Below, one piece after another: positions 23,600 through 38,337 of a DNA stretch of 64,000 nt. The notes below the pieces were generated by a model. It made no database searches. It was given only the letters and a program-made list of their open reading frames with translations, and had not been told where the DNA came from. Each line of letters starts with the position of its first letter. Position 1 is the first letter of the stretch. The translations under genes and the position numbers were made by a program. The stretch lies in contig NW_027488368.1 of the NCBI RefSeq assembly GCF_051014445.1, forward strand, positions 21,054,001 to 21,118,000, read 5' to 3'. Source of the stretch: Colletes latitarsis. Lineage: Eukaryota; Arthropoda; Insecta; Hymenoptera; Colletidae.

Positions 23600-25400
23600 T
23601 TAAACCAGGTTTCGATCAATATTTTTGAGGATAACGCATGTTAGGTCTAGGTTAGGCCTGGGATTTTCACTCATCAGACTCATACTTTCGCGTTTTCCAC
23701 ATACTTGTTGAACAGATCCTGGGTTTTTTATGGTTTGGTTCACGTAGTAATGTGGTACCACACTGAAACATTCAATTAAACCTGGTCTTGATAAATATTT
23801 TAGAGGATAACGCATGTTAGGTCTGGGTTAGGACTAGGATTTGCCCCCATCAGGCTCATACTTTCGCATATTTCTCATACTGCAGGGCTGGATCCTGGGC
23901 TATTTCTGGATTGGATCACGTAGTAATGTGGTACCACACTGAAATTATCAATTAATCCTGGTTTTGTTCAATATTTTAGGGAATAACGCATGTTAGGTCT
24001 GGGTTAGGTCTAGGATTTGCCCTCATCAGGCTCATACTATCGCGTTTTTCACATACTTGTTGAACAGATCCTGGGTTTTTTCTGGTTTCGATCACGTAGT
24101 AATGTGGGACCACACTGAAACAATCAATTAAACCTGGTATTGATAAATATTTTAGAGGATAACGCATGTTAGGTCTGGGTTAGGTCTAGGATTTGCCCTC
24201 ATCAGGCTCATACTATCGCATATTTCTCATACTTCATGGCTAGATCCTGGGCTGTTTCTGGTTTGGATCACATAGTAATGTGGTACCACACTGAAATTGT
24301 CAATTAAACCTGGTTTTGATCAATATTTTAGAGAATAATTCATGTTATGTCTACGTTAGGTCTGGGATTAGTCTCATCAGGCTCATTCTTTCGCATATTT
24401 CTCATACTTGATGGCTAGATCCTGGGCTTTTTCTGGATTGCATCACGTAGTAATGTGGGACCACACTGAAACAATCAATTAAACCTGGTTTCCATCAATA
24501 TCTTAGAGGACAACGCAAGTTAGGTCTGGGATAGGTCTGGGATTTGCCCTCATCAGGCTCATACTTTCGCGTTTTTCACATACTTGTTGAACAGATCCTG
24601 GGTTTTTCCGGTTTGGGTCACGTAGTAGTGTGGTACCACACTGAAACAGTCGATTAAACCTGGTTTCGATCAATAGTTTTGAGGATGACGCATGTTAGGT
24701 CTAGGTTAGGCCGGGGATTTTCACTCATCAGGCTCATACTTTCGCATTCTTCACATACTTGTTGAACGGATCCTGGGATTTTTCTGGTTTGGATCACGTA
24801 GTAATGTGGTACCACTCTGAAACACTCAATTAAAACTGGTTTCGATCAATATTTTAGAGGATAACGCAAGTTTGGTCTGGGATAGGTCTGGGATTTGCCC
24901 TCATCAGGCTCATACTTTCGCGTTTTTCACATACTTGTTAAACAGATCCTGGGTTTTTTCTGGTTTGGATCACGTAGTAATGTGGTACCACACTGAAACA
25001 ATCAATTAAACCTGGTATTGATAAATATTTTAGAGGATAACGCATGTTAGGTCTGGGTTAGGTCTAGGATTTGCCCTCATCAGACTCACACTTTCGCACA
25101 CTTCACATACTCGTTGAACAGATCCTGGGTTATTTTCTGGTTTGGATCACATAGTAATGTGGTACCACACTGAAACAGTCGATTAAACCAGGTTTCGATC
25201 AATATTTTTGAGGATTACGCATGTTAGGTCTAGGTTAGGCCGGGGGTTTTCACTCATCAGACTCATACTTTCGCATTCTTTACATACTTGTTGAACGGAT
25301 CCTGGGTTTTTACTGGTTTGGATCACGTAGTAATGTGGTACCACGCTGAAACAGTCAATTAAAACTGGTTTCGATCAATATTTTAGAGGATAACGCATGT
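23600..25400 (+). repeat. 1.8-kb block shared with 33255-35055
   Basis: About ten monomers follow the same subtype order here and 9655 bp downstream. Shared private variants include the GCGTTTTCCACATAC monomer, CATACTGCAGGGCTGG, GGGATTAGTCTCATC and GAGGATTACGCATG. Differences are scattered: GGGGATTTTC against GGGGATATTC, and ACCACTCTGAAACACTC against ACCACGCTGAAACAGTC. Confidence 0.78.
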
Positions 25401-27859
25401 TAGGTCTGGGATAGGTCTGGGATTTGCCCTCATCAGGCTCATACTTTCGCGTTTTTCACATACTTGTTGAACAGATCCTGGGTTTTTTCTGGTTTCGATC
25501 ACGTAGTAATGTGGGACCACACTGAAACAATCAATTAAACCTGGTATTGATAAATATTTTAGAGGATAACGCATGTTAGGTCTGGGTTAGGTCTAGGATT
25601 TGCCCTCATCAGGCTCATACTATCGCATATTTCTCATACTTCATGGCTAGATCCTGGGCTGTTTCTGGTTTGGATCACATAGTAATGTGGTACCACACTG
25701 AAACAGTCGATTAAACCTGGTCTTGATAAATATTTTAGAGGATAACGCATGTTAGGTCTGGGTTAGGACTAGGATTTGCACCCATCAGGCTCATACTTTC
25801 GCATATTTCTCATACTTCATGGCTGGATCCTGGGCTATTTCTGGATTGGATCACGTAGTAATGTGGTACCACACTGAAACTGTCAATTAAACCTGGTTTT
25901 GATCAATATTTTAGAGAATAATTCATGTTATGTCTAGGTTAGGTCTGGGATTTGCTCTCATCAGGCTCATTCTTTCGCATATTTCTCATACTTGATCGCT
26001 AGATCCTGGGCTTTTTCTGGATTGCATCACGTAGTAATGAAGTACAACACTGAAACAGTCAATTAAACCTGGTTTCCATCAATATCTTAGAGGACAACGC
26101 AAGTTAGCTCTGGGATAGGTCTGGGATTTGCCCTCATCAGGCTCATACTTTCGCGTTTTTCACATACTTGTTGAACAGATCCTGGGTTTTTCCGGTTTGG
26201 GTCACGTAGTAGTGTGGTACCACACTGAAACAGTCGATTAAACCTGGTTTCGATCAATAGTTTTGAGGATGACGCATGTTAGGTCTAGGTTAGGCCGGGG
26301 ATGTTCACTCATCAGGCTCATACTTTCGCATTCTTCACATACTTGTTGAACGGATCCTGGGATTTTTCTGGTTTGGATCACGTAGTAATGTGGTACCACG
26401 CTGAAACAGTCAATTAAAACTGGTTTCGATCAATATTTTAGAGGATAACGCAAGTTTGGTCTGGTATAGGTCTGGGATTTGCCCTCATCAGGCTCATACT
26501 TTCGCGTTTTTCACATACTTGTTGAACAGATCCTGGGTTTTTCCGGTTTGGGTCACGTAGTAGTGTGGTACCACACTGAAACAGTCGATTAAACCAGGTT
26601 TCGATCAATATTTTTGAGGATAACGCATGTTAGGTCTAGGTTAGGCCGGGGTTTTTCACTCATCAGACTCATACTTTCGCATTCTTCACATACTTGTTGA
26701 ACGGATCCTGGGTTTTTACTGGTTTGGATCACGTAGTAATGTGGTACCACGCTGAAACAGTCAATTAAAACTGGTTTCGATCAATATTTTAGAGGATAAC
26801 GCAAGTTTGGTCTGGGATAGGTCTGGGATTTGCCCTCATCAGGCTCATACTTTCGCGTTTTTCACATACTTGTTGAACAGATCCTGGGTTTTTTCTGGTT
26901 TCGATCACGTAGTAATGTGGGACCACACTGAAACAATCAATTAAACCTGGTATTGATAAATATTTTAGAGGATAACGCATGTTAGGTCTGGGTTAGGTCT
27001 AGGATTTGCCCTCATCAGGCTCATACTATCGCATATTTCTCATACTTCATGGCTAGATCCTGGGCTGTTTCTGGATTGTATCACGTAGTAATGTGGTACC
27101 ATGCTGAAACAGTCAATTAAGCCTGATTTCGATCAATATTTTAGAGGATAACGCAAGTTAGGTCTGGGATAGGTCTGGGATTCGCCCTCATCAGGCTCAT
27201 TCTCTCGCATATTTCTCATACTTGATGGCTATATCCTGGGCTTTTTCTGGATTGCATCACGTAGTAATGAAGTACAACACTGAAACAGTCAATTAAACCC
27301 GGTTTCCATCAATATCTTAGAGGACAACGCAAGTTAGGTCTGGGATAGGTCTGGGATTTGCCCTCATCAGGCTCATACTTTCGCGTTTTTCACATACTTG
27401 ATGAACAGATCCTGGGTTTTTTCTGGTTTGGAACACGTAGTAGTGTGGTACCACACTGAAACAGTCCATTAAACCTGGTTTGGATCAATATTTTAGAGGA
27501 TAACGCATGTTAGGTCTGGGATAGGTCTGGGATTTGCCCTCATCAGACTCATACTTTCGCACACTTCACATACTCGTTGAACAGATCCTGGGTTTTTTAT
27601 GGTTTGGTTCACGTAGTAATGTGGTACCACACTGAAACATTCAATTAAACCTGGTCTTGATAAATATTTTAGAGGATAACGCATGTTAGGTCAGGGTTAG
27701 GACTAGGATTTGCCCCCATCGGGCTCATACTTTCGCATATTTCTCATACTTCATGGCTGGATTCTGGGCTATTTCTGGATTGGATCACGTAGTAATGTGG
27801 TACCACACTGAAATTGTCAATTAAACCTGGTTTTGATCAATATTTTAGAGAATAATTCA

Positions 27860-29160
27860 TGTTACGTCTTGGTTAGGTCTGGGATTTGCTCTCATCAGGC
27901 TCATTCTTTCGCATATTTCTCATACTTGATGGCTAGATCCTGAGCTTTTTCTGGATTGCATCACGTAGTAATGAAGTACAACACTGAAACAGTCAATTAA
28001 ACCTGGTTTCCATCAATATTTTAGAGGACAACGCATGTTAGGTCTAGGTTAGGCCTGGGATTTGCCCTCATCAGGGTCATACTTCCGCAGTTTTAACATA
28101 CATGTTGACCTGATCGAGGGTTGTTTCTGCTTTGGATCACGTAGTAAAGAGGTACCACACTGAAACTGTCCATTAAACCTGGTTTGATCCATATTTTAGA
28201 GGATAACGCATGTTAGGTCTAGGTTAGCCCTGGGATTTTCACTCATCAGACTCATACTTTCGCATTCTTCACATACTTGTTGACCGGATCCTGGGTTTTT
28301 TCTGGTTTGGATCACGTAGTAGTGTGGTACCACACTGAAACAGTCCATTAAACCTGGTTTGGATCAATATTTTAGAGGATAACGCATGTTAGGTCTAGGT
28401 TAGGTCTAGGATTTTCACTCATCAGACTCATACTTTCGCATTCTTCACATACTTGTTGAACGGATCCTGAGATTTTTCTGGTTTGGATCACGTAGTAATG
28501 TGGTACCACGCTGAAACAGTCAATTAAAACTGGCTTCGATCAATATTTTAGAGGATAACGCATGTTAGGTCTGGGATTTTCACTCATCAGACTCATACTT
28601 TCGCATTCTTCACACACTTTTTGAACGGATCCTGGGTTTTTTCTGGTTTGGATCAGGTAGTAATGTGGTACCACACTGAAACAATCAATTAAACCTGGGT
28701 ATTGATAAATATTTTAGAGGATAACGCATGTTAGGTCTGGGATAGGTCTGGGATTTGCCCGCATCAGACTCATACTTTCGCACACGTCACATACTCGTTG
28801 AACAGATCCTGGGTTATTTTCTGGTTTGGATCACATAGTAATGTGGAACCACACTGAAACTGTCGATTAAACCAGGTTTCGATCAATATTTTTGAGGATA
28901 ACGCATGTTAGGTCTAGGTTTGGCCGGGGTTTTTCACTCATCAGACTCATACTTTCGCATTCTTCACATACTTGTTGAACGGATCCTGGGTTTTACTGGT
29001 TTGGATCACATAGTAATGTGGTACCACGCTGAAACAGTCAATTAAAACTGGTTTCGATCAATATTTTAGAGGATAACGCAAGTTTGGTCTGGGATAGGTC
29101 TGGGATTTGCCCTCATCAGGCTCATACTTTCGCGTTTTTCACATACTTGTTGAACAGATC
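27860..29160 (+). repeat. 1.3-kb block shared with 36096-37396
   Basis: This block recurs at an 8236-bp offset. Shared marks include GTCTTGGTTAGGTCTG, TTTGATCCATATTTTAGAGG, a 165-bp short monomer, CACACGTCACATACTCG and AATGTGGAACCACACTG. It ends where this copy reads GGGTTTTTCCGGTTTGGG and the downstream one reads GGGTTTTTTCTGG. Confidence 0.75.
28525..28689 (+). repeat. Short monomer (165 bp), 11-bp deletion
   Basis: GCATGTTAGGTCTGGGATTTT contains one copy of the 11-bp GTTAGGTCTRG unit instead of the usual two, which shortens the monomer from 176 to 165 bp. Neighbouring TAAA motifs lie at 28525 and 28690. Confidence 0.88.
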
Positions 29161-30800
29161 CTGGGTTTTTCCGGTTTGGGTCACGTAGCAGTGTGGTACC
29201 ACACTGAAACAGTCGATTAAACCAGGTTTCGATCAATATTTTTGAGGATAACGCATGTTAGGTCTAGGTTAGGCCGGGGTTTTTCACTCATCAGACTCAT
29301 ACTTTCGCATTCTTCACATACTTGTTGAAAGGATCCTGGGTTTTTACTGGTTTGGATCACGCAGTAATGTGGTACCACGCTGAAACAGTCAATTAAAACT
29401 GGTTTCGATCAATATTTTAGAGGATAACGCATGTTAGGTCTAAGTTAGGTGTGGGATTTTCACTCATCAGACTCATACTTTCGCATTCTTCACATACTTT
29501 TTGAACGGATCCTGGGTTTTTTCTGGTTTGGATCACGTAGTAATGTGGGACCACACTGAAACAATCAATTAAACCTGGTATTGATAAATATTTTAGAGGA
29601 TAACGCATGTTAGGTTTGGGTTAGGTCTAGGATTTGCCCTCATCAGGCTCTTACTTTCGCATATTTCTCATACTTCATGGCTAGATCCTGGGCTGTTTCT
29701 GGATTGTATCACGTAGTAATGTGGTACCACGGTGAAACAGTCGATTAAACCTGGTTTCCATCAATATTTTAGAGGACAACTTATGTTAGGTCTAGGTTAG
29801 GCCTGGGATTTGCCCTCATCAGGGTCATACTTCCGCAGTTTTAACATACATGTTGACCTGATCGAGGGTCTTTTCTGCTTTGGATCACGTAGTAAAGAGG
29901 TACCACACTGAAACAGTCCATTTAACCTGGTTTGGATCAATATTTTAGAGGATAACGCATGTTAGGTCTGGGTTAGCCCTGGGATTTTCACTCATCAGAC
30001 CCATACTTTAGCATTCTTCACATACTTGTTGAACAGATACAGGGTTTTTTATGGTTTGGTTCACGTAGTAATGTGGTACCACACTGAAACATTCAATTAA
30101 ACCTGGTCTTGATAAATATTTTAGAGGATAACGCATGTTAGGTCTGGGTTAGGACTAGGATTTGCACCCATCAGGCTCATACTTTCGCATATTTCTCATA
30201 CTTCATGGCTGGATCCTGGGCTATTTCTGGATTGGATCACGTAGTAATGTGGTACCACACTGAAACTGTCAATTAAACCTGGTTTTGATCAATATTTTAG
30301 AGAATAATTCATGTTATGTCTAGGTTAGGTCTGGGATTTGCTCTCATCAGGCTCATTCTTTCGCATATTTCTCATACTTGATGGCTTGATCCTGGGCTTT
30401 TTCTGGATTGCATCACGTAGTAATGAAGTACAACACTGAAACAGTCAATTAAACCTGCTTTCCATCAATATCTTAGAGGACAACGCAAGTTAGGTCTGGG
30501 ATAGGTCTGGGATTTGCCCTCATCAGGCTCATACTTTCGCGTTTTTCACATACTTGTTGAACAGATCCTGGGTTTTTCCGGTTTGGGTCACGTAGTAGAG
30601 TGGTACCACACTGAAACAGTCGATTAAACCTGGTTTCGATCAATAGTTTTGAGGATGACGCATGTTAGGTCTAGGTTAGGCCGGGGATTTTCACTCATCA
30701 GGCTCATACTTTCGCATTCTTCACATACTTGTTGAACGGATCCTGGGATTTTTCTGGTTTGGATCACGTAGTAATGTGGTACCACGCTGAAACAGTCAAT

Positions 30801-30965
30801 TAAAACTGGTTTCGATCAATATTTTAGAGGATAACGCATGTTAGGTCTGGGATTTTCACTCATCAGACTCATACTTTCGCATTCTTCACATACTTTTTGA
30901 ACGGATCCTGGGTTTTTTCTGGTTTGGATCAGGTAGTAATGTGGTACCACACTGAAACAATCAAT
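30801..30965 (+). repeat. Short monomer (165 bp), 11-bp deletion
   Basis: This has the same loss of one 11-bp unit as at 28525. It is followed by the same CATACTTTTTGAACGG sequence and by a monomer with the CCTGGGTATTGATAAAT insertion variant, so the two share one origin. Confidence 0.88.
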
Positions 30966-33254
30966 TAAACCTGGGTATTGATAAATATTTTAGAGGATAA
31001 CGCATGTTAGGTCTGGGATATGTCTGGGATTTGCCCGCATCAGACTCATACTTTCGCACACTTCACATACTCGTTGAACAGATCCTGGGTTTTTTTCTGG
31101 TTTGGATCACATAGTAATGTGGTACCACACTGAAACTGTCGATTAAACCAGGTTTCGATCAATATTTTTGAGGATAACGCATGTTAGGTCTAGGTTAGGC
31201 CGGGGTTTTTCACTCATCAGACTCATACTTTCGCATTCTTCACATACTTGTTGAACGGATCCTGGGTTTTTACTGGTTTGGATCATGTAGTAATGTGGTA
31301 CCACGCTGAAACAGTCAATTAAAACTGGTTTCGATCAATATTTTAGAGGATAACGCAAGTTTGGTCTGGGATAGGTCTGGGATTTGCCCTCATCAGGCTC
31401 ATACTTTCGCGTTTTTCACATACTAGTTGAACAGATCCTGGGTTTTTTCTGGTTTGGATCAGGTAGTAATGTGGTACCACACTGAAACAATCAATTAAAC
31501 CTGGGTATTGATAAATATTTTAGAGGATAACGCATGTTAGGTCTGGGATAGGTCTGGGATTTGCCCTCATCAGACTCATACTTTCGCACACTTCACATAC
31601 TCGTTGAACAGATCCTGGGTTTTTTATGGTTTGGTTCACGTAGTAATGTGGTACCACACTGAAACATTCAATTAAACCTGGCCTTAATAAATATTTTAGA
31701 GGATAACGCATGTTAGGTCAGGGTTAGGACTAGGATTTGCCCCCTTCAGGCTCATACTTTCGCATATTTCTCATACTTCATGGCTGGATTCTGGGCTATT
31801 TCTGGATTGGATCACGTAGTAATGTGGTACCACACTGAAATTGTCAATTAAACCTGGTTTTCATCAATATTTTAGAGAATAATTCATGTTATGTCTAGGT
31901 TAGGTCTGGGATTTGCTCTCATCAGGCTCATTCTTTCGCATATTTCTCATACTTGATGGCTAGATCCTGGGCTTTTTCTGGATTGCATCACGTAGTAATG
32001 AAGTACAACACTGAAACAGTCAATTAAACCTGGTTTCCATCAATATTTTAGAGGACAACGCATGTTAGGTCTAGGTTAGGCCTGGGATTTGCCCTCATCA
32101 GGGTCATACTTCCGCAGTTTTAACATACATGTTGACCTGATCGAAGGTTTTTTCTGCTTTGGATCACGTAGTAAAGTGGTACCACACTGAAACTGTCCAT
32201 TAAACCTGGTTTGATCCATATTTTAGAGGATAACGCATGTTAGGTCTAGGTTAGCCCTGGGATTTTCACTCATCAGACTCATACTTTCGCATTCTTCACA
32301 TACTTGTTGACCGGATCCTGGGTTTTTTCTGGTTTGGATCACGTAGTAATGTGGGACCACACTGAAACAATCAATTCAACCTGGTTTCCATCAATATCTT
32401 AGAGGACAACGCAAGTTAGGTCTGGGATAGGTCTGGGATTTGCTCTCATCAGGCTCATACTTTCGCGTTTTTCACATACTTGTAGAACAGATCCTGGGTT
32501 TTTTCTGGTATGGGTCACGTAGTAGTGTGGTACCACACTGAAACAGTCCATTAAACCTGGTTTGGATCAATATTTTAGAGGATAACGCATGTTAGGTCTA
32601 GGTTAGGTCTAGGATTTTCACTCATCAGACTCATACTTTCGCATTCTTCACATACTTTTTGAACGGATCCTGGGTTTTTTCTGGTTTGGATCACGTAGTA
32701 ATGTGGTACCACACTGAAACAATCAATTAAACCTGGTATTGATAAATATTTTAGAGGATAACATATGTTAGGTCTGGGATAGATCTGGGATTTGCCCACA
32801 TCACACTCATACTTTCGCACACTTCACATACTCGTTGAACAGATCCTGGGTCATTTTCTGGTTTGGATCACACAGTAATGTGGTACCACACTGAAACAGT
32901 CGATTAAACCAGGTTTCGATCAATATTTTTGAGGATAACGCATGTTAGGTCTAGGTTTGGCCGGGGTTTTTCACTGATCAGACTCATACTTTCGCATTCT
33001 TCACATACTTGTTGAACGGATCCTGGGTTTTACTGGTATGGATCACGTAGTAATGTGGTACCACGCTGAAACAGTCAATTAAAACTGGTTTCGATCAATA
33101 TTTTAGAGGATAACGCAAGTTTGGTCTGGGATAGGTCTGGGATTTGCCCTCATCAGGCTCATACTTTCGCGTTTTTCACATACTTGTTGAACAGATCCTG
33201 GGTTTTTTCTGGTTTGGATCACGTAGTAATGTGGTACCACGCTGAAACAGTCGA

Positions 33255-35055
33255 TTAAACCTTGTTTCGATCAATAGTTTTGAGGATGACGCATGTTAGG
33301 TCTAGGTTAGGCCTGGGATTTTCACTCATCAGACTCATACTTTCGCGTTTTCCACATACTTGTTGAACAGATCCTGGGTTTTTTATGGTTTGGTTCACGT
33401 AGTAATGTGGTACCACACTGAAACATTCAATTAAACCTGGTCTTGATAAATATTTTAGAGGATAACGCATGTTAGGTCTGGGTTAGGACCAGGATTAGCC
33501 CCCATCAGGCTCATACTTTCGCATATTTCTCATACTGCAGGGCTGGATCCTGGGCTATTTCTGGATTGGAACACGTAGTAATGTGGTACCACACTGAAAT
33601 TATCAATTAAACCTGGTTTTGATCAATATTTTAGAGAATAACGCATGTTAGGTCTGGGTTAGGTCTAGGATTTGCCCTCATCAGGCTCATACTATCGCGT
33701 TTTTCACATACTTGTTGAACAAATCCTGGGTTTTTTCTGGTTTCGATCACGTAGTAATGTGGGACCGCACTGAAACAATCAATTAAACCTGGTATTGATA
33801 AATATTTTAGAGGATAACGCATGTTAGGTCTGGGTTAGGTCTAGGATTTGCCCTCATCAGGCTCATACTATCGCATATTTCTCATACTTCATGGCTAGAT
33901 CCTGGGCTGTTTCTGGTTTGGATCACATAGTAATGTGGTACCACACTGAAATTGTCAATTAAACCTGGTTTTGATCAATATTTTAGAGAATAATTCATGT
34001 TATGTCTAGGTTAGGTCTGGGATTAGTCTCATCAGGCTCATTCTTTCGCATATTTCTCATACTTCATGGCTAGATCCTGGGCTTTTTCTGGATTGCATCA
34101 CGTAGTAATGTGGGACCACACTGAAACAATCAATTAAACCTGGTTTCCATCAATATCTTAGAGGACAACGCAAGTTAGGTCTGGGATAGGTCTGGGATTT
34201 GCCCTCATCAGGCTCATACTTTCGCGTTTTTCACATACTTGTTGAACAGATCCTGGGTTTTTCCGGTTTGGGTCACGTAGTAGGGTGGTACCACACTGAA
34301 ACAGTCGATTAAACCTGGTTTCGATCAATAGTTTTGAGGATGACGCATGTTAGGTCTAGGTTAGGCCGGGGATATTCACTCATCAGGCTCATACTTTCGC
34401 ATTCTTCACATACTTGTTGAACGGATCCTGGGTTTTACTGGTTTGGATCACATAGTAATGTGGTACCACGCTGAAACAGTCAATTAAAACTGGTTTCGAT
34501 CAATATTTTAGAGGATAACGCAAGTTTGGTCTGGGATAGGTCTGGGATTTGCCCTCATCAGGCTCATACTTTCGCGTTTTTCACATACTTGTTAAACAGA
34601 TCCTGGGTTTTTTCTGGTTTGGATCACGTAGTAATGTGGTACCACACTGAAACAATCAATTAAACCTGGTATTGATAAATATTTTAGAGGATAACGCATG
34701 TTAGGTCTGGGTTAGGTCTAGGATTTGCCCTCATCAGACTCACACTTTCGCACACTTCACATACTCGTTGAACAGATCCTGGGTTATTTTCTGGTTTGGA
34801 TCACATAGTAATGTGGTACCACACTGAAACAGTCGATTAAACCAGGTTTCGATCAATATTTTTGAGGATTACGCATGTTAGGTCTAGGTTAGGCCGGGGT
34901 TTTTCACTCATCAGACTCATACTTTCGCATTCTTCACATACTTGTTGAACGGATCCTGGGTTTTTACTGGTTTGGATCACGCAGTAATGTGGTACCACGC
35001 TGAAACAGTCAATTAAAACTGGTTTCGATCAATATTTTAGAGGATAACGCATGTT
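33255..35055 (+). repeat. 1.8-kb block shared with 23600-25400
   Basis: This is the downstream partner at a 9655-bp offset. Its right end runs into the start of the 10,716-bp duplicated unit. Homology with the upstream block ends at the 165-bp short monomer (35014-35178), because the upstream block has a full-length monomer at that place. Confidence 0.78.
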
Positions 35056-35178
35056 AGGTCTGGGATTTTCACTCATCAGACTCATACTTTCGCATTCTTC
35101 ACATACTTTTTGAACGGATCCTGGGTTTTTACTGGTTTGGATCACGCAGTAATGTGGTACCACGCTGAAACAGTCAAT
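35014..35178 (+). repeat. Short monomer (165 bp), 11-bp deletion
   Basis: This lacks one of the two 11-bp GTTAGGTCTRG units. TAAAA motifs lie at 35014 and 35179. Unlike the other short monomers it is followed by TTTTTACTGG rather than TTTTTTCTGG, which suggests recombination after the deletion arose. Confidence 0.88.
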
Positions 35179-36095
35179 TAAAACTGGTTTCGATCAATAT
35201 TTTAGAGGATAACGCAAGTTTGGTCTGGGATAGGTCTGGGATTTGCCCTCATCAGGCTCATACTTTCGCGTTTTTCACATACTTGTTGAACAGATCCTGG
35301 GTTGTTTCTGGTTTCGATCACGTAGTAATGTGGGACCACACTGAAACAATCAATTAAACCTGGTATTGATAAATATTTTAGAGGATAACGCATGTTAGGT
35401 CTGGGTTAGGTCTAGGATTTGCCCTCATCAGGCTCATACTTTCGCATTCTTCACATACTTGTTGAACGGATCCTGGGATTTTTCTGGTTTGGATCACGTA
35501 GTAATGTGGTACCACGCTGAAACAGTCAATTAAAACTGGTTTCGATCAATATTTTAGAGGATAACGCAAGTTTGGTCTGGGATAGGTCTGGGATTTGCCC
35601 TCATCAGGCTCATACTTTCGCGTTTTTCACATACTTGTTGAACAGATCCTGGGTTTTTCCGGTTTGGGTCACGTAGCAGTGTGGTACCACACTGAAACAG
35701 TCGATTAAACCAGGTTTCGATCAATATTTTTGAGGATAACGCATGTTAGGTCTAGGTTAGGCCGGGGTTTTTCACTCATCAGACTCATACTTTCGCATTC
35801 TTCACATACTTGTTGAACGGATCCTGGGTTTTTACTGGTTTGGATCACGCAGTAATGTGGTACCACGCTGAAACAGTCAATTAAAACTGGTTTCGATCAA
35901 TATTTTAGAGGATAACGCAAGTTTGGTCTGGGATAGGTCTGGGATTTGCCCTCATCAGGCTCATACTTTCGCGTTTTTCACATACTTGTTGAACAGATCC
36001 TGGGTTGTTTCTGGTTTCGATCACGTAGTAATGTGGGACCACACTGAAACAATCAATTAAACCTGGTATTGATAAATATTTTAGAGGATAACGCA

Positions 36096-37396
36096 TGTTA
36101 TGTCTTGGTTAGGTCTGTGATTTGCGCTCATCAGGCTCATTCTTTCGCATATTTCTCATACTTGATGGCTAGATCCTGAGCTTTTTCTGGATTGCATCAC
36201 GTAGTAATGAAGTACAACACTGAAACAGTCAATTAAACCTGGTTTCCATCAATATTTTAGAGGACAACGCATGTTAGGTCTAGGTTAGGCCTGGGATTTG
36301 CCCTCATCAGGGTCATACTTCCGCAGTTTTAACATACATGTTGACCTGATCGAGGGTTGTTTCTGCTTTGGATCACGTAGTAAAGTGGTACCACACTGAA
36401 ACTGTCCATTAAACCTGGTTTGATCCATATTTTAGAGGATAACGCATGTTAGGTCTAGGTTAGCCCAGGGATTTTCACTCATCAGACTCATACTTTCGCA
36501 TTCTTCACATACTTGTTGACCGGATCCTGGGTTTTTTCTGGTTTGGATCACGTAGTAGTGTGGTACCACACTGAAACAGTCCATTAAACCTGGTTTGGAT
36601 CAATATTTTAGAGGATAACGCATGTTAGGTCTAGGTTAGGTCTAGGATTTTCACTCATCAGACTCATACTTTCGCATTCTTCACATACTTGTTGAACGGA
36701 TCCTGAGATTTTTCTGGTTTGGATCACGTAGTAATGTGGTACCACGCTGAAACAGTCAATTAAAACTTGTTTCGATCAATATTTTAGAGGATAACGCATG
36801 TTAGGTCTGGGATTTTCACTCATCAGACTCATACTTTCGCATTCTTCACATACTTTTTGAACGGATCCTGGGTTTTTTCTGGTTTGGATCAGGTAGTAAT
36901 GTGGTACCACACTGAAACAATCAATTAAACCTGGGTATTGATAAATATTTTAGAGGATAACGCATGTTAGGTCTGGGATAGGTCTGGGATTTGCCCGCAT
37001 CAGACTCATACTTTCGCACACGTCACATACTCGTTGAACAGATCCTGGGTTATTTTCTGGTTTGGATCACATAGTAATGTGGAACCACACTGAAACTGTC
37101 GATTAAACCAGGTTTCGATCAATATTTTTGAGGATAACGCATGTTAGGTCTAGGTTTGGCCGGGGTTTTTCACTCATCAGACTCATACTTTCGCATTCTT
37201 CACATACTTGTTGAACGGATCCTGGGTTTTACTGGTTTGGATCACATAGTAATGTGGTACCACGCTGAAACAGTCAATTAAAACTGGTTTCGATCAATAT
37301 TTTAGAGGATAACGCAAGTTTGGTCTGGGATAGGTCTGGGATTTGCCCTCATCAGGCTCATACTTTCGCGTTTTTCACATACTTGTTGAACAGATC
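36096..37396 (+). repeat. 1.3-kb block shared with 27860-29160
   Basis: This is the partner of the region C block, now embedded in the 10.7-kb unit. Because that unit is duplicated, a third copy lies at about 46812-48112. Confidence 0.75.
36761..36925 (+). repeat. Short monomer (165 bp), 11-bp deletion
   Basis: This is the same 11-bp loss, preceded by TAAAACTTG and followed by a CCTGGGTATTG monomer. It lies inside the 1.3-kb block shared with 27860-29160, so it is the block copy of the one at 28525. Confidence 0.88.
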
Positions 37397-38337
37397 CTGG
37401 GTTTTTTCTGGTTTGGATCACGTAGTAATGTGGTACCACACTGAAACAATCAATTAAACCTGGTATTGATAAATATTTTAGAGGATAACGCATGTTAGGT
37501 CTGGGTTAGGTCTAGGATTTGCCCTCATCAGACTCATACTTTCGCATTCTTCACATACTTGTTGAACGGATCCTGGGTTTTTACTGGTTTGGATCACGTT
37601 GTAATGTGGTACCACGCTGAAACAGTCAATTAAAACTGGTTTCGATCATTATTTTAGAGGATAACGCATGTTAGGTCTAAGTTAGGTCTGGGATTTTCAC
37701 TCATCAGACTCATACTTTCGCATTCTTCACATACTTTTTGAACGGATCCTGGGTTTTTTCTGGTTTGGATCACGTAGTAATGTGGGACCACACTGAAACA
37801 ATCAATTAAACCTGGTATTGATAATTATTTTAGAGGATAACGCATGTTAGGTCTGGGATAGGTCTGGGATTCGCCCTCATCAGACTCATACTTTCGCATA
37901 CTTCACATACTCGTTGAACAGATCCTGGGTTATTCTCTGGTTTGGATCACATAGTAATGTGGTACCACACTGAAACAGTCCATTAAACCTGGTTTGGATC
38001 AATATTTTAGAGGATAACGCATGTTAGGTCTGGGATAGGTCTGGGATTTGCCCTCATCAGACGCATACTTTCGCACACTTCACATACTCGTTGAACAGAT
38101 CCTGGGTTATTTTCTGGTTTGGATTACGTAGCAATGTGGTACCACACTGAAACAGTCGATTAAACCAGGTTTCGATCAATATTTTTGAGGATAACGCATG
38201 TTAGGTCTAGGTTAGGCCTGGGATTTTCACTCATCAGACTCATACTTTCGCACACTTCACATACTCGTTGAACAGATCCTGGGTTATTCTCTGGTTTGGA
38301 TCACATAGTAATGTGGTACCACACTGAAACAGTCCAT

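Larger units (their letters stand above)
22798..34707 (+). repeat. Region C: mosaic satellite, no single HOR
   Basis: About 68 monomers in which no one period covers the whole stretch. Blocks of roughly 0.7-1.8 kb recur at different offsets: 22.74-23.49 with 29.76-30.52 kb (7026 bp), 27.49-28.33 with 31.52-32.35 kb (4027 bp), 27.86-29.16 with 36.10-37.40 kb (8236 bp), and 23.60-25.40 with 33.26-35.06 kb (9655 bp). This looks like an older HOR scrambled by repeated exchange. Confidence 0.8.
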